A stretch of DNA of 64,000 nucleotides from an uncultured Lutibacter sp. (GTDB lineage Bacteria > Bacteroidota > Bacteroidia > Flavobacteriales > Flavobacteriaceae), in contig NZ_CANLRG010000003.1 in the NCBI RefSeq assembly GCF_947493565.1, positions 310,001 through 374,000 of the forward strand, read 5' to 3'. The notes beneath the pieces are model-generated. The model was not told where the DNA came from and ran no database searches. It worked only from the letters and a program-made list of their open reading frames with translations. The position numbers were made by a program, and so were the translations under genes. This document shows positions 59,538 through 64,000 of the stretch, one piece after another; position 1 is the first letter of the stretch; the number at the start of each line of letters is the position of its first letter.

Positions 59538-61265
59538 ATGGATAGAACACAGTTGTTAAATAAACTATGGGAATATCAACATGAATTTGGATATATTTCA
59601 AAAAATGCAATTTCCAAAATTTCTAAATCATTACAAGTTTCAAATATTGAAATTGAAAGTGTGATTTCATTTTATCATTTTTTCCATAAACAACCTACAG
59701 GAAAAAATATCATTTATTTAAACAATAATATCATCTCTGAAATAAAAGGTTTTGAAGACATTAAAACTACATTTGAAAAAGAAACCGGATGTAATTTTAA
59801 TGAACAAGGTAACGATGAATTTTCCTTATTTGAAACCTCTTGTATTGGTTTAAATGACCAAGAACCTGCCGCCCTAATTAATTTTTTACCTTTTACAGAC
59901 TTAACTCCTAAAAAAGTAAAGTTAATTATTCAAAAAATTAAAAATGGTGAAAATTTAAAAGATTTTGCTAGTAAAACTAAAAGCAAAATTCAATATACTC
60001 CCAAAGAGGATAAAACGGTATTGTTTAGACCATATGTAATGGGTAAAAGCATTAAAGAAGGTCTTAAATATAGTTCACAAGAAGTTATTGATAAAATAAC
60101 AAAATCTAAACTACTAGGATTGGGGGGTGCATTTTTCCCAGCTGGTTACAAGTGGCAATCGTGCAAAAACAATGTAGATGACATTAAATATATTATTTGT
60201 AATGCAGATGAAGGCGAACCTGGAACATTTAAAGACCGAGCTATCTTACAACATGTACCTGGTCTCTTGTATGAAGGTATGATTTTGGCTGGGTATGCAA
60301 CAGGTGCAAAAGAAGGAATCATCTATTTAAGAGCCGAATACCTTTACCTATTACCTGAATTAGAAAAACTTTTAGAAGAATTTTATTCAAAAAATCTATT
60401 AGGCAAAAACATACTAGGTGTTGAAGGATATGATTTTGACATACGCTATCAAATAGGTGCTGGCTCCTATGTTTGTGGTGCAGCATCTGCACTTATTGAA
60501 TCTATGGAAGGTAGAAGAGGTGAACCTCCAGTACGTATGTGGTCTGCAACAAAACACGGTTTTAAACATAAACCTACAGTAGTGAATAATGTTGAAACTT
60601 TGGCCTACGCTTCAAGAATTATTGAGTTAGGAGAAGATTTCTTTTTAAGTTTAGGAACAGAGGAATCTCCTGGAACTAAACTTATAAGTATTTCTGGTGA
60701 TGTGGCAAAACCCGGTATTTATGAAATTGAATATGGAACAAGTTTTAAAAAACTTTTAGGAATAGAAATGAGTCAAGCTACAGCTCCATATTTTCTTCAA
60801 GTTAGCGGACCTTCTGGCGACTGTATTAATAGTTCGGAGTTTGACAGAAAAATTTGCAAAGAAGATTTGTTATGTGGTGGAGCTCTTATGGTATTTAATC
60901 GCAACAGAGACATTCTTCAAATTTTTAGAAATTTTATGGAATTTTTCAAAGAAGAGTCTTGTGGCGTTTGTACACCTTGTAGAGCAGGAAATTTTATTTT
61001 AACAGAAAAAGTAAAAAAGATTCAGCGAGGTCTATGTTCTCAAGAAGATTTGGATGACATTAAACAATGGGGAAAAATCATCAAACTTTCTAGCAGATGT
61101 GGATTAGGAAAAACTTCTCCAAATTCATTAATGATGGCTATAGATAAATTTCCAGATTATTTCAATATAAAAATAGCCCCTTCAAATGAAGACCAACATG
61201 TTGAATTTGATATGGAAAATGCCATTCATGAATTTGATAGTATTATTAAAGACACTCAATTATAG
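59538..61265 (+). CDS. HoxF paralogue, second copy with altered nucleotide site
   Basis: 575 residues, aligned along its whole length with the first copy: NuoE-like N-domain, NuoF-like core with GLGGAFFPAGYKW, CNADEGEPGTFKDR (221-234), SLBB, and [4Fe-4S] ligands Cys475, Cys478, Cys481 and Cys521. It differs where NuoF binds the nucleotide. The first copy has CGAETAL; here it is CGAASAL, with Ala316 in place of NuoF Glu183. The following PRxxPPFP-like stretch is PPVRMWSATKHG. It could accept NADP(H), bind flavin only, or serve a different acceptor. It is 17 bases before the hoxUY fusion, so this copy is the one physically joined to the hydrogenase operon. Confidence 0.9.
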   Translation: MDRTQLLNKLWEYQHEFGYISKNAISKISKSLQVSNIEIESVISFYHFFHKQPTGKNIIYLNNNIISEIKGFEDIKTTFEKETGCNFNEQGNDEFSLFETSCIGLNDQEPAALINFLPFTDLTPKKVKLIIQKIKNGENLKDFASKTKSKIQYTPKEDKTVLFRPYVMGKSIKEGLKYSSQEVIDKITKSKLLGLGGAFFPAGYKWQSCKNNVDDIKYIICNADEGEPGTFKDRAILQHVPGLLYEGMILAGYATGAKEGIIYLRAEYLYLLPELEKLLEEFYSKNLLGKNILGVEGYDFDIRYQIGAGSYVCGAASALIESMEGRRGEPPVRMWSATKHGFKHKPTVVNNVETLAYASRIIELGEDFFLSLGTEESPGTKLISISGDVAKPGIYEIEYGTSFKKLLGIEMSQATAPYFLQVSGPSGDCINSSEFDRKICKEDLLCGGALMVFNRNRDILQIFRNFMEFFKEESCGVCTPCRAGNFILTEKVKKIQRGLCSQEDLDDIKQWGKIIKLSSRCGLGKTSPNSLMMAIDKFPDYFNIKIAPSNEDQHVEFDMENAIHEFDSIIKDTQL

Positions 61266-61282
61266 TTTTAAAATTGTTACTA

Positions 61283-62545
61283 ATGAAAAATATATCATTT
61301 AAAATAGATGGAAGAAATTGTACAGCTGAACAAGGACAAAACTTAATTGAAGCAGCTAAGCAAAATGGAATTTTTATTCCTACACTTTGTCACTTCAAAC
61401 ATTTAAATCCTTTAGGAAGCTGTAGAGTTTGTACAGTAAAAAATAATGGGAGAACTATTGCTGGATGTACTTTAAATGTTGATGAAGGGATGGATATTGA
61501 AGTAAATACTCCAGAACTATTAGATGCTCGAAAAGCCATTTTAGAAATGATGTTTGTAGAAGGAAATCACTTTTGTCCTTCATGTGAAAAAAGTGGTGAT
61601 TGTCAAATGCAAAACCTTGGCTACGAAACCGGAATTAGATACACTCGTTTCCCTCATCTTTTTGTAGATCGTATTGTAGACGCACGTCCAGAGAGAATTG
61701 TTGTAAACCAAAACAGATGTATCAAATGTAAACGTTGTATTGAAGAAGTTAGAACCACCGATGGAAATCGCGTATTTAATTTCACAAACAGAGGCAATAA
61801 AACACTCGTTTCAATAGATTACGAGCAAGAAGCTAAACTTTCTGACACTCAAGCCGAACATGCAATGCATATTTGTCCAACAGGGTCTATTTTAGTTAAA
61901 GGAAAATCGTTTGGAAAGCCTTTTGGAAATCGTGAATTTGATTATTCTAATAAAGAAAAAAATATTTCATTTAATGAAATTAAAAAACATAAAACCACTC
62001 ATAAGAAAAAAAGAATTGCTACCACCTCTTTAGCAGGTTGTTTTGGCTGCCATATGTCTATGCTCGATGTAGATCTAGGCATTTTAGATTTAATTGAAGT
62101 GGTAGAATTTAATAAATCTCCAATTACAGACATTAAAAATTTCACCGAACATTGCGACATTGGTTTAATTGAAGGCGGTTGTTGTAATACACATAATATT
62201 GAAGTCCTTAGAGAATTTCGTAAAAATTGTGACATTTTAGTTTCTGTGGGTGAATGTGCTATTTGGGGTGGATTACCTGCCATTAGAAATACTGTACCAT
62301 TAGAAGAATGTTTAAAAGAAGCCTATTTAAACTCTATGACCAGCGAAGAAAATGAAATCATTATCCCTAATCATGAGGATATTCCTAAAATTTTAAATAA
62401 AGTTTATTCTAACCATGAAGTAGTGAAAATTGATTATCATATTCCAGGCTGTCCACCAAATGCCAATCATATTTGGAACGTAGTAAAACATATTCTTTTT
62501 GAAGAAGAATACTCCATTGCATACCCTGAGTTTAAGTACGACTAA
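61283..62545 (+). CDS. HoxU-HoxY fusion: diaphorase iron-sulfur subunit joined to hydrogenase small subunit
   Basis: 420 residues from the ATG at 61283; a TTG three codons earlier is less likely. Residues 1-210 are HoxU: [2Fe-2S] ligands Cys36, 47, 50, 62; a His-Cys cluster His96, Cys98, 101, 107; and [4Fe-4S] Cys146, 149, 152, 198. After a Lys-rich linker (about 225-245) comes HoxY: [4Fe-4S] ligands Cys253, 256 (GCFGCHMS), 325 (VGECAIWGG) and 390 (IPGCPPN). Characterised HoxFUYH enzymes have these as separate proteins of about 234 and 209 residues. No stop, frameshift or repeat marks the join. It conducts electrons between the diaphorase and HoxH. Extra cysteines lie at 300-301. Confidence 0.92.
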   Translation: MKNISFKIDGRNCTAEQGQNLIEAAKQNGIFIPTLCHFKHLNPLGSCRVCTVKNNGRTIAGCTLNVDEGMDIEVNTPELLDARKAILEMMFVEGNHFCPSCEKSGDCQMQNLGYETGIRYTRFPHLFVDRIVDARPERIVVNQNRCIKCKRCIEEVRTTDGNRVFNFTNRGNKTLVSIDYEQEAKLSDTQAEHAMHICPTGSILVKGKSFGKPFGNREFDYSNKEKNISFNEIKKHKTTHKKKRIATTSLAGCFGCHMSMLDVDLGILDLIEVVEFNKSPITDIKNFTEHCDIGLIEGGCCNTHNIEVLREFRKNCDILVSVGECAIWGGLPAIRNTVPLEECLKEAYLNSMTSEENEIIIPNHEDIPKILNKVYSNHEVVKIDYHIPGCPPNANHIWNVVKHILFEEEYSIAYPEFKYD

Positions 62546-62562
62546 CTATTAAAACAACCAAA

Positions 62563-64000
62563 ATGAACAAAAAGAAAATAGTTATAGAACCTGTTACACG
62601 TGTGGAAGGACACGGAAAAGTAACCATTAAAATGAATGAAGAAGGCAAAGTTGAAGATGCTTTTTTACATATTGTTGAATTTAGAGGGTTTGAAAAATTT
62701 ATCCAAGGTCATCCTTATTGGGAAGCACCTGTTTTGGTTCAACGCTTGTGTGGTATTTGCCCTGTAAGCCACCATATTGCTGCTGCCAAAGCCATTGACC
62801 AATTAGTTGGTGTAGATCCTGAAAATTTAACACCTACAGCAACTAAACTTCGTAAGTTATTACATTACGGTCAAGTTTTTCAATCTCACTCTTTACACTT
62901 TTTCTATTTAGCCTCTCCAGATATATTATTTGGAATTGATGCTCCAGCAGAGAAAAGAAATATTGTTGCTGTAGCTACAGAAAACCAAGAACTTGCTAAA
63001 AAAGGCATCTTAATGCGCAAATTTGGGCAAGAAATTATTAAAGCATTGGCAGGGAAAAAAATACACGGAATTTTAGCAGTTCCAGGAGGTGTTCATAAAA
63101 CATTTACAAAAGAAGAACGCGAGTACTTTTTAGATGGAAAACAAATTCCAAATGTAGATACTATGATAGAATGGTCTAAAGAAATTATTGATTTTATGAA
63201 AGCTTATCATTTTGATAACGCACCATGGATTGATAATTTTGCTGCCTACCCATCTAACCATTTAGGTTTAGTACATAAAGAAACTGGAGCTATGGAATTA
63301 TATGACGGCCGTTTACGTTCAATAGATTCAGAAGGAAATGAGCTATTAAACATAGAAGACATAGAGTATCGTTATCATTTCAAAGAAGCTGTTGAACCAT
63401 GGTCATATCTAAAATTTCCATACATGACAAAATATGGAAGAGAAAATGGTTGGAATAGAGTTGGTCCATTAGCTCGTATAAACACTTGTTCTCATATTCC
63501 TACATATTATGCCGAAATTGAACGTCAAATTTTCAAGGCATATACACAAGACAAGCCTAATAATATGACCATGCATACACATTGGGCGCGTTTAATTGAA
63601 ATGTTACATTGTGCCGAACTAATAAAAGAACTCTTATTAGATGAAGATTTAATGGGTACAGATTTAGTAACAAAAGGAACTCCTAGAAATAAAGGAATAG
63701 GAATTATTGAAGCTCCAAGGGGAACTCTTATTCACGAATATCATACCGATGACAAAGGCTTAATTACTAAATGTAATTTAATAGTTTCAACTACACATAA
63801 TAATGAAGCAATGAATAGAGGTGTTAGAACTATTGCAAATGAAGTTTTAAATCATAAACCAGAAATTACAGAGCCTATGCTCAACCAAATTGAAATGGCT
63901 ATAAGAGCATACGACCCTTGTTTAAGCTGTGCAACTCACGCGCTAGGACAAATGCCTTTAATAGTACAATTAGAAGATCTTCAAGGAAATTTATTAGATG
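62563..64000 (+). CDS. hoxH: [NiFe]-hydrogenase large subunit HoxH, C-terminus outside window
   Basis: 479 residues read from the ATG at 62563 to the window edge; the frame is still open. Nickel ligands Cys63 and Cys66 are in RLCGICPVSHH and Cys453 and Cys456 in DPCLSCATH, so the active-site set is complete; only a short tail after the second motif is missing, which in such proteins includes the peptide removed by the HoxW protease. The N-terminus IVIEPVTRVEGHGKV and NAPWIDNFAAYPSNHLG-like segments fit group 3d (NAD-reducing, bidirectional) enzymes. It cleaves or makes H2 in the cytoplasm. It follows the hoxUY fusion by 17 bases. Confidence 0.93.
   Translation, partial: MNKKKIVIEPVTRVEGHGKVTIKMNEEGKVEDAFLHIVEFRGFEKFIQGHPYWEAPVLVQRLCGICPVSHHIAAAKAIDQLVGVDPENLTPTATKLRKLLHYGQVFQSHSLHFFYLASPDILFGIDAPAEKRNIVAVATENQELAKKGILMRKFGQEIIKALAGKKIHGILAVPGGVHKTFTKEEREYFLDGKQIPNVDTMIEWSKEIIDFMKAYHFDNAPWIDNFAAYPSNHLGLVHKETGAMELYDGRLRSIDSEGNELLNIEDIEYRYHFKEAVEPWSYLKFPYMTKYGRENGWNRVGPLARINTCSHIPTYYAEIERQIFKAYTQDKPNNMTMHTHWARLIEMLHCAELIKELLLDEDLMGTDLVTKGTPRNKGIGIIEAPRGTLIHEYHTDDKGLITKCNLIVSTTHNNEAMNRGVRTIANEVLNHKPEITEPMLNQIEMAIRAYDPCLSCATHALGQMPLIVQLEDLQGNLLD

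Noticed and set aside
61270-61283. TTG at 61274 as start of the HoxU-HoxY gene
   Set aside because: The ATG at 61283 gives the normal N-terminus of the ferredoxin-like domain and better spacing from the upstream stop.

Overview
The window is a visibly AT-rich chromosome segment that looks like a member of the Flavobacteriaceae (Bacteroidota). The support is a gldI gliding gene, many start-proximal TAnnTTTG promoter elements, the Flavobacteria-type layout of lipoproteins and TonB receptor, and the codon bias; genus cannot be fixed from this alone (a marine Lutibacter-like organism would fit). No rRNA, tRNA, CRISPR array or insertion sequence was found.

Layout. 1-3759: partial cysS, then a leftward ECF sigma / membrane anti-sigma-like / secreted coiled-coil trio. 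3911-9766: an envelope cluster (GT2 polyprenyl glycosyltransferase, tandem LAB_N protein, two ArnT-like glycosyltransferases, a membrane protein, convergent PAP2 phosphatase). 9781-13203: three folding-factor lipoproteins including GldI, plus a DHH phosphoesterase. 13287-32349: mostly housekeeping (PhoD, ndk, recF, ribH, mutL, two rhomboids, DPP-type peptidase, mtaB, MarC, lytic transglycosylase, mnmA, cold-shock protein). 32573-40644: sulfurtransferase, carbonic anhydrase, YwqK-repeat protein, haem-binding protein, DUF1028, purB, TerC, AI-2E-type permease.

40731-49597: a TolC/MFP/RND efflux operon followed by a PII-like protein, a DUF2892 protein, a small His/Cys-rich exported protein without an ATG start, and a TonB receptor with a His/Glu/Asp-rich loop; together these suggest metal homeostasis. 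49680-53357: a leftward three-gene operon resembling a transcarboxylase (12S, small subunit, 5S fused to the biotinyl domain). 53940-57177: nucleobase transport (UraA-like permease; Tsx-like DUF5020 plus AzgA-like permease).

57516-64000 (cut by the window end): a bidirectional, soluble NAD(P)-linked [NiFe]-hydrogenase of the HoxFUYH type (group 3d). It is unusual in two ways. There are two tandem full-length HoxF paralogues that differ at the residue known to govern NAD versus NADP use in NuoF, and the HoxU and HoxY subunits are fused in one polypeptide. HoxH keeps both nickel-binding Cys pairs. This locus is the most interesting part of the window.
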